Shown here piece by piece: positions 35,509 through 46,482 of a stretch of DNA of 64,000 nt. The translations under genes and the position numbers were made by a program. Source of the DNA: Paguma larvata. Lineage: Eukaryota; Chordata; Mammalia; Carnivora; Viverridae. The notes below the pieces were generated by a model. That model was not told where the DNA came from, made no database searches, and saw nothing but the letters and a program-made list of their open reading frames with translations. The stretch spans positions 108,169,746 through 108,233,745 of the forward strand of contig CM057826.1 of the NCBI GenBank assembly GCA_030068075.1. Direction: 5' to 3'. Position 1 is the first letter of the stretch, and each line of letters begins with the position of its first letter.

Positions 35509-36072
35509 TGCCGGGGTCCAGTTCCGGAGAATCTAGGAGTCCCTGAAGGATAGACAGTGAGGCGAAAGGAAATGAGAGAGCCATGAGAGAGATGTAGTCT
35601 GATGACCAAGCAGGCAGCCCTGGCAATTCTGGCATCTCCGCCCTGCTGGCCTCAGTGTCTTTATTTAAAAGTAGTGAGTTACATTACAGCAATGAGTGAC
35701 ATCCCATCAGTAAGCATAGTTTGAACAATAATGTGTTTTATCTTGCAAATTGTTTTCAAGTTAATTAGCATATAAATTTAAGGCAGAGGGAGAGAAGAGG
35801 AAGTTTCCTGGGCCTGCCAATGTTAATTATCTATAAACAGGCCAGGAGTCATTCAGCCTATTCTTCCAACTTCCCCAATGGGGAAGTGCAACCCATCCAG
35901 CAAGGACAGAATTCCCAATGCTTGTCCTTTACTTGTGAATGAGTGAATTTACATAATATGAGCCTAATGTTTACACAAATCAGGCCAATATTCAGCCAGC
36001 TTATAACTGCTTCAACCACCTTTTCCACACAGGGAGGGGTCTCAACCAGTGAGCCCAAAATGGCTCCCAACA
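35509..36072 (-). mobile_element. Solo LTR of a class II (ERVK-like) endogenous retrovirus
   Basis: A 564-bp unit is bounded by TG...CA and an exact 6-bp target duplication GTAGGA (35503-35508 and 36073-36078). Read on the minus strand it begins TGTTGGGAGCCATTTTGGGC and ends GAACTGGACCCCGGCA, termini I associate with class II ERV LTRs. An AATAAA lies on the minus strand (complement at 35660-35665). No gag, pol or env sequence and no second LTR is present, so it is the product of LTR-LTR recombination. Frames at 35351-35635 and 35858-36193 cross its borders and are artefacts. Confidence 0.82.
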
Positions 36073-36078
36073 GTAGGA
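36073..36078. repeat. Target-site duplication, right copy (GTAGGA)
   Basis: Right partner of 35503-35508. It is immediately followed by the continuation of the interrupted host sequence. Confidence 0.8.
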
Positions 36079-37478
36079 ATAGATAGAGGGAGGAGGAGGA
36101 GGGGAAAATGGCACCAAATATATATGGCATGAAAGTGAAGAGTAGCATAGTTTCTACACGAGGAATATAAGCAATATTGTGCAAATGAAGCATGAAGTGA
36201 CAGATTGTTGTACGATAAAGCTCAAGAGGTTCATAGGGAGGGCCTATTGGGCCATGCTAAGAAGGTGAGATTTTATTCATTGGAAAATGGAAAGTCCTTG
36301 AATATAACAATAAGAACAAAAGAGAATAGAATCAGATGTACATTTCCAATACTGATATTGTGGTATCTGTACAAAGAATGGGATTGGATAGAGCATATCT
36401 AAAGGCAAGTATCCAGGGTAGAAGTCTCTAAAAGTAACCAGAAAAAGACATGAAGAAATTCCAACCAATGCTGGTAATAGTAAAGATGAAGAGTGCAATG
36501 AATGAGATAACTTCCTAGAATAAAGTATCAGCAGAATTTTGTAATGCATTGGATTAGAGTTGGTAACGGCACAGGAGAGAAAAGAAGAAAGGGCAATTAG
36601 TTTCTAACTTTGGGGAATGGGCAGGTTCTACAACTGAGATAGATAATACTGTAGATGAGTTAGTTTGCATACTGAGTTAGGACTGTCTAGATAACATATA
36701 GATGGAGACATAGCATGTTAATTATATATATGAGTCCAGATCATCAATGTAATAAAGAATTTGGAATCATCAGCATTTAGGTGACATTGAAAACCTTAAG
36801 AACAAAGAAGCATCTATTTGCTTATTTTCCAACTGGACTAAACACATATTAAGTACTTTATATACATATAGGATCATTAAACAGAGTGAGAAGAACTGGG
36901 ACAGGAATAAAACACTGAGAGCTAATAAGATTAACATTCAGGAAGTAAAAGAAAGCAGAGGATTTTACAAATGAAACAGGAGAAATCATCAGTCAATTCA
37001 AGGAGTAATGAGGGTAAGTATTACAGAGATCAAGATCAGAAATTTCAGTAAGGTAATGACTAAAATAATGATCTTTTATTTGACACTGTCAGACTTTTAG
37101 ATCATACTAGTAAGAGAATTATCACCAGAGCAGTCACAGATAGAAATAGGCCATTCAAATCAGCCTCCTTGTATATCAATGGCCAACTATCTTAGAGCTT
37201 CCAGATGCTGGTCCCTGGTTCCCTACAACCAGGAAACTATGTAGGTTCAAATGGTATACTTGTTAAATGCCTTCTTCAGAAAGATGAGTGTTTTAACTAG
37301 ATGAATACTGGTATTGCTTAAAACAAAGAGATTCTATGATTGCTAAGATGCATAATTTTCCCAGATCTGTCCTGTTACAAATCTAAGCAACCTCACTATC
37401 GTATCTAGTTGTTGCAGGAGAATTCAGAAAGTAAGTTCAGATACTGAATGAATCTACAGAATTTACTCCTGTACTTTT

Positions 37479-37542
37479 TCTTTTTTTTAAAATAATTTAT
37501 TGCCAAATTGGTTTCCATACAATACCCAGTGCTCATCCCAAC
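37479..37542 (-). mobile_element. Ultra-short (64-bp) carnivore L1 3' end with target duplication
   Basis: Starts with a T-run (the A-tail complement), then AAATAATTTATTGCCAAATTGG, TTTCCATACAATACCCAGTG, and CTCATCCCA, the felid L1 3' terminal signature. It is flanked by an exact 11-bp duplication CCTGTACTTTT (37468-37478 and 37543-37553). This is an extreme case of 5' truncation by target-primed reverse transcription. Confidence 0.85.
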
Positions 37543-37799
37543 CCTGTACTTTTAATATGAAATGGGATGAGTATGGATAGCAAGGGATATTAGGCCTAAC
37601 TCAATAATTCTATCTGAATCTATTCAGTTCCTATGTTTGCAGAGAGTTCAGATAATGAGAAATGTGTATGTCATATCATGTCTTAAATGTTGTCTTATAC
37701 AATGCAGGAGCTTAAATGAATAATTTTATTTTTCCTTTGAAGACCGTCAAAATGAAGGAACTTTCCAAAGTAATGTTTGGAACAGAACAGAAACTTTTC

Positions 37800-37975
37800 T
37801 ATAACATGGAAAGAGCAATGAACTGAAGAATCAAGAGAACAAATAACTGGCCAGTATTAACCTGCCTGGTTGTCTTAGGTAACCCATTTAACCTTCTGAA
37901 TCTTAGATTTCTCATCTACAAAATCTGGTTAGGCTAGATAGCCTCTCAACCCTTCCAACAATATTAGTCATATTA
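37800..37975 (+). repeat. MIR
   Basis: ATGGAAAGAGCAATGAACTG, CTGGTTGTCTTAGGTAACCC, ATTTAACCTTCTGAATCTTAG, and TTTCTCATCTACAAAATCTGG match the MIR core and following region. Confidence 0.65.
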
Positions 37976-37979
37976 TTAC

Positions 37980-39830
37980 AGACATGATTACACAGTATGA
38001 TATACAAATCCATTATCTCATAGGACACCTCAAGGACTCCAGGAAGGCACGTGGTCTACTCCTTACTTTGGAAAATTTTGTGCTCCTTCAAAATAAAAAA
38101 GCAAGATGAGAGGTGAAATTTTTGCTTTCTTGCAAAATGAAAAACCTCATTTATAAATCTGAGGCAATGCATTCCAATTTCATAGTAAACACCCTCCCAG
38201 GAATTGACTTAATCCCAAAAAATTTAAGATCCCCTGAGAAACACAGAACCTTTATTGCAAGTTTTGCTCTGAAATACTTACCAAGTCACTATATGAAATC
38301 CGTATCTCATTAAATCACAAACCTTGAGTTGGGCCTGAGAGAGATTTTCATGAGTGGAATTGCAATGTTCTGACAGCCTTTTGGAAAGAGACCTCAGAGA
38401 ATTTCAAATAATTAAAGCATTTACACTTCAGAAGCAGGAAATAGATTGAAAGCCTTTCAAACGCATCTTGTTTTTGGAGTCTTATCAGAAGGTTGACGCA
38501 AAACAGTGGAAGAACAAAAGAGATAATTACCTAGAAACATTTGGACATAAAATTAAGAAACCCAATCATTCAGCATCTGAAAATTCTAATTTTAAATTTT
38601 CATTTTCATTTAAAAATAACAGCATTTTAAAATACTGAAAATTAGAAGAAGGGGGAAATTTTTATCTTCCCTTTCCCTTTTCCCCCCAAATTGAATAAAT
38701 AATGTGAGGGAGAGAATAGGAGAGGACAGAAAAGAAGACTTTAATTCACTTGAAAAACATACTGAGGTTGCATATGATAGATAGATACCATTTATGAAAC
38801 ACATTTTGTAGCTGGGACTGGAAAATCCCAATCATACAACCTAAAATAGTTCTAAGATCAAGTAAACTCAGTTCGTAATTTCCTTAGGCCTTCGATGACA
38901 CCTGAAAATGTAAATATCTGTCAAATGTTACAGGATGATCTACATATCAGAAAGAAATGAAAGAGACCAACAAATATCAATTAATCTTAATAAATAAATA
39001 TTAAGTAACTAACTACTCAAGTTAGTACTAGAAAATTGATCACTTTATGAAGGTTGTGGAAAAGAAATACCTGTAATACTAAAAGTTTAACTTTCTTTGG
39101 CCACCTTCTCCATATGTCCACAAACTGCCTTCCTTAACTCATTTACTGTGGTATTCTCACATATCCTATCCCTTCACATGATCCAACCACTCAAAATTCC
39201 TTATTGTTTCTCTTTTTGGTCTGGGTGCCCAAAAATCCTTTAAAAAATGGGCTTTGAAAGGGCAGATGATTTGGCAGGATCCAAGGAAGCATGGGTTGGT
39301 GTGTAGCAAAGTAGGACTAGGAGGGAAAAAAGCTCTAACCGGGTGCATTGTTAAGCAAGTAACCTTAGAAGGTAACTGGTGCCTAGTTCCACTGAGAACT
39401 CAGGAGAAAATGTAAAACACAACTCAGAGTTATCACATTTGAAAGGTAGGGAGCTGGAGTATTTATTCTCTAGCTTCATCAATCGCTGACTGAGCAATAC
39501 TCCCAAATGCATGAATTCTACTTGCTGGGTAGCCAGGTCAAGGGAGAGTCTTCAAGTAGAGAGCAATAGGAAATCACCTTACGTACCGACCCTTGAATGC
39601 TGAGAAGATATGGGTGAGCAAAGGCAATCTGCTGCATTTCTCAAATACAGTCCACACATTACAACTCTTGTACTTATATACATGCAATTCCTTATGCCTT
39701 AAATATTAATTTGTTCTTTATTTCCCTCCTCTAACCTTAAGCACATACTGATTTATTTTTTTAAAGTTCACTCTAAATGCCAAATCATTTTGTGAAGTCA
39801 AGTTCATTTAACATTTTTGCTCTATGGAAA
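37980..39830. other. Unannotated non-coding DNA
   Basis: A 1.85-kb stretch without any repeat I can name and without a coding frame above 73 codons. Confidence 0.45.
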
Positions 39831-39834
39831 ATTA

Positions 39835-40030
39835 GTATAATAGCTAACATTCACATAGTGCTTTCTAAGTACCTCAGCACCTTCTGAGAGCTGTACTACT
39901 ACTATGTTCATTGTAGTATAGACAGCAAAGTAATGGTGTCTGAGATTTCAAAGATAGTAGGGATAGAGGAAGAATTCAAGTCAAGGTAGTCTGTTTCTAG
40001 AACCCATGCTCTGAGATATAATACCCCAAA
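39835..40030 (-). repeat. MIR, antisense
   Basis: AATAGCTAACATTCACATAGTG, CTTTCTAAGTACCTCAGC, ATAGACAGCAAAGTAATGG, and GAATTCAAGTCAAGGTAGTC follow the antisense MIR order. Confidence 0.55.
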
Positions 40031-40244
40031 GACATAAAAAAATGTAACCAGCCAACTGCCCTCAGGAAGCTTAGAATCTAGGTGAAGATACAGGTTATTC
40101 ACATATAAAGATAAGGCAAATCTTTAATAACTAATAAAATAAATAGAAAGTGTTCTTTTGTATACACCGAGAAAAATAGATTAGAAGAAACTAACCAGAA
40201 AACAACAGTAAGAGATAAAGAGGTATAAAACACAAAAGACAGCT

Positions 40245-40428
40245 GGGGTGCCTGGATGGCTCAGTCAGTTAAGTGTTTGATTCTTTATTCTGACTTAGGT
40301 CATGATCTCATGGTTCATGGGTTCAAGCTCTGCCCTGACAGCACAGAGCCTGCTTGGGATTCTCTGTCTCTCTCTCTGCCTCTCTCTCTCAAAAATAAAG
40401 AAATAAACATTTAAAAAACTAAACAAAA
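40245..40428 (+). mobile_element. CAN SINE, sense
   Basis: GGGGTGCCTGGATGGCTCAGTC head, CTTAGGTCATGATCTCATGG middle, CACAGAGCCTGCTTGGG, CT stretch, and tail AAAAATAAAGAAATAAACATT. The GTGCTGACAGC segment is partly deleted. Confidence 0.93.
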
Positions 40429-40668
40429 TATAAAAGAGAGATTAAGGAAAGAAATAAGAAAAACTAAAATGCATCTACTAGGAGTTGTGTAAGGAAAAAA
40501 GCATTGAAAAAGGCACCATTTAAGTACAAAATGGTGGTTAATTTTGTAGAATTGATTAAAGGCATATTTCTCAGATTAGAAAGCAAACTGAATATTGACA
40601 AAAAGACATAAATATAAATCCACACTTAGACACATCTGCAGTAAAACTGCAGAACACCAGAGATGAAG

Positions 40669-40863
40669 TTTTTTTAAATGTTTATTTGTTTTTGAGAGAG
40701 AGAGACAGCAGGCCAGGGGCAGAGAGAGAGGGAGACACAGAATCTGAAGCAGGCTCCAGGCTCTCAACTGTCAACACAGAGTCCGACACAGGGCTCAAAC
40801 CCAAGAACCATGAGATCTGACTTGAGCCAAAGTCAGATGCTCAGCTGAGCCACCAGGTGCCCC
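40669..40863 (-). mobile_element. CAN SINE, antisense
   Basis: AAATGTTTATTTGTTTTTG tail complement, GAGAGAGAGAGACAGC, GAATCTGAAGCAGGCTCCAGG, CACAGAGTCCGACACAGGGC, CCATGAGATCTGACTTGAGC, and GCTGAGCCACCAGGTGCCCC. Complete and antisense to the host L1. Confidence 0.94.
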
Positions 40864-41119
40864 GAAGATGTTTTTAAATAACCTGAGATCAAAGGCAGAA
40901 AACGTTAACGGTAACGAGAAATAGACTGATAGGATTCTCAAGAACAATTACAGAAGTCAAAAGGCAAAGGGATATTTCAAAATGCTGAGAGAAAATAAAC
41001 ATCAACTTAAAATTAAATGCTCAGCTTAATTATCATTTAAAAGTGAGAAGGAAATCAAAATACTTACAGAAAGAAAGAACATTAATCACCAAGTGACCTT
41101 ACATGACAGAAATATTTTG

Positions 41120-41204
41120 TTTAAAATTTATTTAAAAATCTCTATACCTAAGGTGGGGATCAAACTCATCGCCCTGATATCAAGAGTTACATGCCAGAAG
41201 CCCC
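41120..41204 (-). mobile_element. Short tRNA-Lys SINE, antisense
   Basis: TTAAAATTTATTTAAAAATC, TCTATACCTAAGGTGGGGATC, AAACTCATCGCCCTGATATC, and AAGAGTTACATGCC form the short CAN-related type also seen at 31733. Strongly diverged. Confidence 0.6.
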
Positions 41205-41349
41205 AAAAGTACAACATATTTTTAAAGAAATTTAAAGGAAATTTGACATAGAAAGAAGGAACGGGATGCTTGAATGAAGGTGAACAAAGGAATTACCAAA
41301 TATTTTAACAAATCTAAGCATGAGTTGACTGCATAAAAATAAACATGAT

Positions 41350-41541
41350 GGGTAACCTGGGTGGCTTATCAGTTAAGTGTCTGACTCTTGGTTTCAGCTC
41401 AAGTCATGATCTTGTGGTTCTGTGAATTGAGTCTTGCATGGGCTCTGGGCTGGCAGCATGAAACCTGTTTGTGATTCTCTTTCTCCCCCCTCTTCTGTCC
41501 CCCCCTTACACTGTTTATATTTATAAAAAATACAAAAATAA
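41350..41541 (+). mobile_element. CAN SINE, sense, diverged
   Basis: GGGTAACCTGGGTGGCTTATC head, CAGCTCAAGTCATGATCTTG middle, and GGGCTCTGGGCTGGCAGCATG, ending in ATTTATAAAAAATAC. The CT stretch is altered to C-runs. Confidence 0.88.
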
Positions 41542-41745
41542 ACTAATTTGAGGAATTAAATATTTGGTGATACTAACATACTTGACAACAAGATAAAAGA
41601 AATGGTGAGAAAGGTTAAGGTATTCTAAGTCTTATTTAGAGGAGCTACCCACTACTTCCAAGAAATATTAACAGAAAACTTCCAAATCATCATTGTGTGT
41701 TTAAAGGGAATAAAGGAAACTCAGTGAATCTATGATGTTGGAAAG

Positions 41746-41954
41746 CAGGGGGAGGACTGGGTGGCTCAGTTGGGTAAGTGTCAGTTCTTGATATCAGCTC
41801 AGGTCATGATCTTATGGTTTGTAAGATCAAGCCCCACATCAGGCTCTGTACTGACAGCATGGAGTCTGCTTGGTATTCTCGTTCTCCCTCTTTCTCTGCC
41901 CCTCCCTTGCTTGTGTTCACTCGCTCTCTCCCAAAAATAAAGAAAGAAAGAAAA
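41746..41954 (+). mobile_element. CAN SINE with exact 12-bp target duplication
   Basis: CTGGGTGGCTCAGTTGGG head, CAGCTCAGGTCATGATCTTATGG, CACATCAGGCTCTGTACTGAC, CT stretch, and tail AAAAATAAAGAAAGAAAG. Flanked by GATGTTGGAAAG at 41734-41745 and 41955-41966. Confidence 0.94.
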
Positions 41955-42027
41955 GATGTTGGAAAGGGAAAAAAATCAAATAAAAAGCCAATTAAATCTA
42001 AAGAAAAAAATAAGATATTATGAATAA

Positions 42028-42215
42028 CAACTAACAGCTACATAAAGCTTATATATGCTAAGTACTACTCTCAGTGTTTTACAAGTATCAGTCTTTTATT
42101 TCTCACAGCTCCATCAAGTATGTCACCTGATAATAAAGCCTCACGTTACCAATGACAAAACTGAAGCATAGAGAGGTTAAGTCGTTTGTTCAATGTCTAC
42201 AACTATTAAGGACCA
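42028..42215 (-). repeat. MIR, antisense
   Basis: GCTAAGTACTACTCTCAGTG, TTTTACAAGTATCAGTC, CTCACAGCTCCATCAAG, ACAAAACTGAAGCATAGAGAGG, and TTAAGTCGTTTGTTCAATG are a clear antisense MIR. Confidence 0.75.
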
Positions 42216-42219
42216 GAGA

Positions 42220-42922
42220 CTAAGTAAAAAGACACAAAGTATACACCAAAGTCTGTACTAGCAGCTAAGGCCTTATGTTGGTTCCATAAATTAATCCAAA
42301 TATATTAGTAACTACAATAAATGAACTGCATTAAATTCACAAATTAATAACAAATTCTCAGAATATACTGTCTTTTTACAAAGGCCAATGAGATCAAAAT
42401 CTAGATATTTATAAAAATAATAGAAAAATCTCAGGCAAGACTCTTCAAGAAAAAAAGAATGGATAAAGAAAAGATGACATTTAAACAAGACAAACTTCAG
42501 ATAATCTGTTAAAATTTACAAGTTTCAGCAAGTTTCCTAGACAGATAAAGAAAATCAATATAAAAAATCTATTGCCTTCATCCCTGTATTACCATTGCAA
42601 GTGATTTCCAATCACCCTCTAAACTGTGAAATGCCTAGAAATAAAATATATATTAATTTTTAAGACTAAAATGTAGACACTACTAAAAAGACATCCAAGA
42701 CAACTGTACCATATGAAAAGACACACAATCTTTTGGATGGGAAGACTCAGTAAGGTAAAGATGACAACTATGCCCAAATCAATCAATAATTTAATTTAAT
42801 GTCAATAAAAATAACTGGAGTATTTTGGTAAAATACTGTAAACAATCCTAAAAGTCATTTGAAAGGACAAGAATATTCAAGACAATTTTGAGGAGGAAGA
42901 CTCGTTTCATCAGATAGCAAGG
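42220..42922 (+). repeat. Old L1M ORF2 relic
   Basis: AATCCAAATATATTAGTAACTAC, AATCTCAGGCAAGACTCTTC, AAGAAAAAAAGAATGG, CTCAGTAAGGTAAAGATGAC, TTAATGTCAATAAAAATAACTG, and GACAATTTTGAGGAGGAAGAC follow L1 ORF2 landmarks in order, with large deletions between them. Confidence 0.55.
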
Positions 42923-42925
42923 TTA

Positions 42926-43211
42926 ATTAAATAATAATAATAATAATGTAATTCTAGAATTCAGGCTCCCCCGTCCTAATTTAACCACAGAAGAATTGCT
43001 GTGTCTTTGGATAATTTATTTAATCCTCCTGGGCCTCAGTTTCCCAATGTACATGAAACAGTCCAAATATTAAATAATAATAATAATAATGTAATTGTAG
43101 AGTTCAGGCCCCCGTCCTAATTTAACCACAGAAGAATTGCTGTGTCTTTGGATAATTTATTTAATCCTCTTGGACTTCAGTTTCCTCCATGTACATGAAA
43201 CAGTTCAGATA
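42926..43211. repeat. Tandem duplication, two copies of about 143 bp
   Basis: Copy 1 (42926-43068) and copy 2 (43069-43211) each begin with ATTAAATAATAATAATAATAA, continue GTAATT...AG.ATTCAGGC, and hold the same CACAGAAGAATTGCTGTGTC block with a MIR-like TTTGGATAATTTATTTAATCC. They differ by scattered substitutions and one- or two-base indels, so the duplication is not an assembly collapse. Both TAA tracts have the same length. Confidence 0.92.
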
Positions 43212-44110
43212 TTCATGCAGACACTAGAACTTCCCTGATTATCCAATCTAAAACAACCGCTCTCTAGTAACTGTCTGTGTTTTAGAAATAACACAACAAG
43301 GAAAAAAAAGAAAGATGATCCTGACTAGGAACTTTCTTTATAAATACAACATTCTACTTCCCATGGCCCATTGCTTGACAAGCATGAGCATGTTTGTGGA
43401 ATCGGGCTTGGAGAAAGGCATCTAAGTGTGAGGTGGTTTGTACATGCAGTTACTGCACTACAGGATGACATCGGAAAGCCTTTAAGGATTCCCAATGATA
43501 TCTAGGTGTTGAATACGAAGTGCTCATCTACAGAATGGTAGTAAAGGGATCGTTTTGTCACTGTATAAAGCCTTTTATTTTCAGGGAGAAAAGTAAATTA
43601 CGATTAGCACTGCAGGAGAATGCTTTACTTTATAAAGTGAACATGACTGTCTAAAATACTAATCAGAGTGAAAACAAGTCAAAATGAATTCCATGTCACG
43701 TGGATGAAATAAATGGAGGCTCTAGGCTAATTGTCTCCAGGATGAAGAGGGAACATGGTGTAATTGAAGGCTCTGTCAATTTTCATAGATTCAACAATAA
43801 TATATTGAGTGTTGAGTCAGATATTTTGCTAAGTCTAATGTTGTACCACTTTATGTCCAGTTCTACCAGATGTATCAATTAATCTACCTTATATAGTCTT
43901 ACCAGACTTATCAATTAATTCTATTCTAAGCTCTTTCTTCTTTAAGTTTGCATTCTCTATGCAATTCTGATAAATTAATTCTTTCAACCAACCAAATCTA
44001 GGAATCTCAGGCCCTCACAAACTCAGATATTTGTCTTCTCAACTCCATAAGTCTACCTGTCTCTCTCTGGATTTCCTTTCTCAATACTGTGGTTTGGACA
44101 TTGTCTTGAG
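43212..44110. other. Unannotated non-coding DNA
   Basis: No gene seen. It contains a small imperfect direct repeat of 36-bp period at 43864-43922 (TACCAGATGTATCAATTAAT against TACCAGACTTATCAATTAAT). Confidence 0.5.
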
Positions 44111-44127
44111 ACAGAAAGCCTGGATAA

Positions 44128-45115
44128 TCACAGAGCCAAGCACTGTGCTAGACATTACAAGGTCAATAAAAGGCAAGAGGAATACGCAGGCCTCTGCTAC
44201 AATGGGGATTATATTTTATTGGGGTAAAGAGAAAAAATATTAAATTTACAAATTACCAAAGGAAAATGATAAATTTAATGTGGGAAACAAACAAAGATAT
44301 ATATAACAATGCTATATAACAATGGATTAGGGTGACTTCTTTAGATGGAATGATCAGGGAATATATCTCAGAGAAGGCTGTCTATAAACTACAACCTTAA
44401 GGATAAGGAAGTACCATACAGAGAACTGGAAAAATGCACTTTAGAAAGAGAATTCATATGCAAAGGTTTTTGAGTTCAAGTAGCCTAAGAACTACAAGGA
44501 GAACTGTATAGTCAAAACATAAATAGCTCATGCAAAGAACACAGTGAACAATGGGGATAGTGGGGAGACATTAGACTGGTAAGATACACAAGAGCTAGGT
44601 ATTGTGGGACTTTGCAGTTTGCATTAAGGAGTTTGAACTTATTCTGAGTGCAAAGGGAGTCACTGGAAGTTTGAAACAGAAGAATGATAGGATTCAATTT
44701 ACATTCTAGACAAGATCACTCTTGCTACTGTATGGAGAATGAATAAGAGAAGAGTAAAACTGGAAGATAGCAAATCAGTATGAGGGTTATTATAATAATT
44801 AGATGAGAGGTAATAATCCAAGTGGTTATCAGTGAGATAATAAGAACTGGAGGGATAAGACAGAGGCGTATCTTAAAACTAATAGGACTCTTAATGAGTT
44901 GAATATGGGATAAGAAAGAAAAAGTAGAATTAATATGACTTCTACATTCCCGACTTGAATAATTTGGAAGGTGCTGGTGCACTTAGTCAGTAATAAAGAC
45001 AAAAGGAAGGATACTTCAGGTGAGACTATGCTAGAGAAGTTAGAGCTCTTTTTAGGGAAATGTTAACTTTGGGATATCTATTACAGATCCAAGTGAAAAA
45101 ATCAATTAACCAGTT
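44128..45115 (-). repeat. L2 LINE, antisense, about 1 kb
   Basis: CCAAGCACTGTGCTAGACATT, AGAAAGAGAATTCATATGCAAAGG, TTGTGGGACTTTGCAGTTTG, AAGGAGTTTGAACTTATTCTG, AGTGCAAAGGGAGTCACTGG, ACAAGATCACTCTTGCTACTG, TATGGAGAATGAATAAGAG, and GTTAACTTTGGGATATCTATT reproduce the L2 3' kilobase backwards. The best preserved L2 in the window, covering the reverse-transcriptase C-terminus and 3' UTR. Confidence 0.75.
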
Positions 45116-45490
45116 GTATAAGTACAACTAGAATTACAAGATAAATTTCAAATTTCTAACCTTTAGAACTAATTTGTCTCATGTAAAAAAATACAATTAT
45201 TGACTTCCACTTCTGATTATAGGCGAGTAATAGTGGCTGGAATCACCTTCTCATGATAAACTATTAACTATGCAAAAAATATTTTTAGACACTGGAAACA
45301 GCCCAGGACTTTGATATCTGACTAAAGAAAGGAAAAGGAGATGAACCCTATCATCATTTGCCTGGAGACAATTTCCAGACTACAACACTGGGAGAGAAAA
45401 TCTAAACAGAGATAGTGGTCTTATTGAATTAAGATGAGTATCTGAGTTCAGGGAAGATGAAGTTTCTAGAATTGGTGGGAGACAATTTTT

Positions 45491-45694
45491 TACATTTTTT
45501 TAAAATTTTTAATTATTTTTGAGAGAGAGAGACAGAGTGTGAGCAGGAGACAGGGAGAGGGAGACACAGAATCCAAAGCAGGCTCCAGGCTCTGAGCTGT
45601 CATCACAGAGCCCAAAGCGGGTCTCCAACTCACAAACCATGAGATCTGACCTGAGCTGAAGTCGGTTGCTCAACCGAGACACCCAGCACCCCAA
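45491..45694 (-). mobile_element. CAN SINE, antisense, with target duplication
   Basis: TACATTTTTTTAAAATTTTTAA tail side, GAGAGAGAGAGACAGAG, GAATCCAAAGCAGGCTCCAGG, CACAAACCATGAGATCTGACC, and CCGAGACACCCAGCACCCC. Flanked by GTGGGAGACAATTTTT (45475-45490) and GTGTGAGACAATTTCT (45695-45710). Confidence 0.94.
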
Positions 45695-46294
45695 GTGTGA
45701 GACAATTTCTAAGAGCAGAAATCAACACAGAGAAATAGGCTTGAATGTCTGAATAGAAATTCTCTTGACTCTTTGGCCGAATATCAATTATTACATGTTA
45801 TGTACAAAATCAATTTCAGACAAAAGAACAAATACCAGGAGAACTACAGCAGAATTCTTAGTGGTGGCATAGTAATAGAAATTGTTTAGTTCTGCTCCAT
45901 CCAAAGTAGAGAGACTGCATTGAATAGATATGAAAATCAGTAGACACACAAAGTCTACACCCTAAAAGTAGGATGAATCTGTTCTAGAATAATGCCACTG
46001 TAGCCTGACTCTCAGAGAGCTTAATAATAATTTTCAAAAAAAATATCAAATTAATCTATAACTAACTTGGCTTTCCATAAGAAAAAATGTTTAATACTCT
46101 TAATAAGTAAATAACAAAAATGAGCTATCAGCAATGTAAAATTCACAATACCTAGTGCAAAAAAAAAATGCTAGAATACAAAGGAGTAGGAAAATGTGGT
46201 TTATAACTGGGAGAAAAATAAGACAAAAGAAAGAAACCCAAAAATGACAGAGATGATAAAATTAATAGGCAAGGACATTAAAGCAGTAATTATA

Positions 46295-46482
46295 GGGGCT
46301 CTTGGGTGGCTCCATCAGTTAAGCGACTGACTTCAGCTCAGGTCATGATCTCGTGGTCTGTGAGTTTGAACCATGCATCAGGCTCCGTGCTGAGCCTGCT
46401 TTGGATTCTGTTTCCCTCTTTCTCTACCCCACCACCTCGCACTCTCTCTTCCAAAAATAATAAACATTAAAAAAAAATTTAA
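46295..46482 (+). mobile_element. CAN SINE, first of a head-to-tail pair
   Basis: GGGGCTCTTGGGTGGCTCCATC head, CAGCTCAGGTCATGATCTCGTGG, and CATGCATCAGGCTCCGTGCTG with the ACAGC...GGAGCC segment deleted, then tail AATAATAAACATTAAAAAA. Left target duplication AAGCAGTAATTATA at 46281-46294. Confidence 0.94.

Larger units (their letters stand above)
35215..37070 (-). repeat. L2 LINE, antisense, longer copy split by an ERV LTR
   Basis: The 3' end is at the left (GATATTTATTGAATATCTC, CAGAACTGTTTCAGGTCTTG). The body resumes after the LTR with GGGCCTATTGGGCCATGCTAAG, GTGAGATTTTATTCATTGG, then the reverse-transcriptase-end blocks TTTGGAATCATCAGCATTTAGG and GAAGAACTGGGACAGG. A run of 20 adenines at 35482-35501 lies just before the LTR insertion point. 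Confidence 0.6.
40440..41733 (+). repeat. Old L1M ORF1-region relic hosting three SINEs
   Basis: Between the SINEs the remaining sequence reads in L1 ORF1 order: CACACTTAGACACATCTGC with AAACTGCAGAACACC, AATTACAGAAGTCAAAAGGC with ATTTCAAAATGCTGAGAG, then TTATCATTTAAAAGTGAGAAGG. After the second SINE come ORF1/ORF2 spacer-like blocks. It is interrupted at 40669-40863, 41120-41204 and 41350-41541. No intact frame. Confidence 0.5.

Noticed and set aside
35351..35635. 94-codon minus-strand ORF
   Set aside because: It spans the L2 remnant, a poly-A run and the end of the ERV LTR. It is a composite by chance.
35858..36193. 111-codon minus-strand ORF with hydrophobic segments
   Set aside because: It crosses the right border of the solo LTR and its target duplication at 36072-36078, so it cannot be an ancestral gene.
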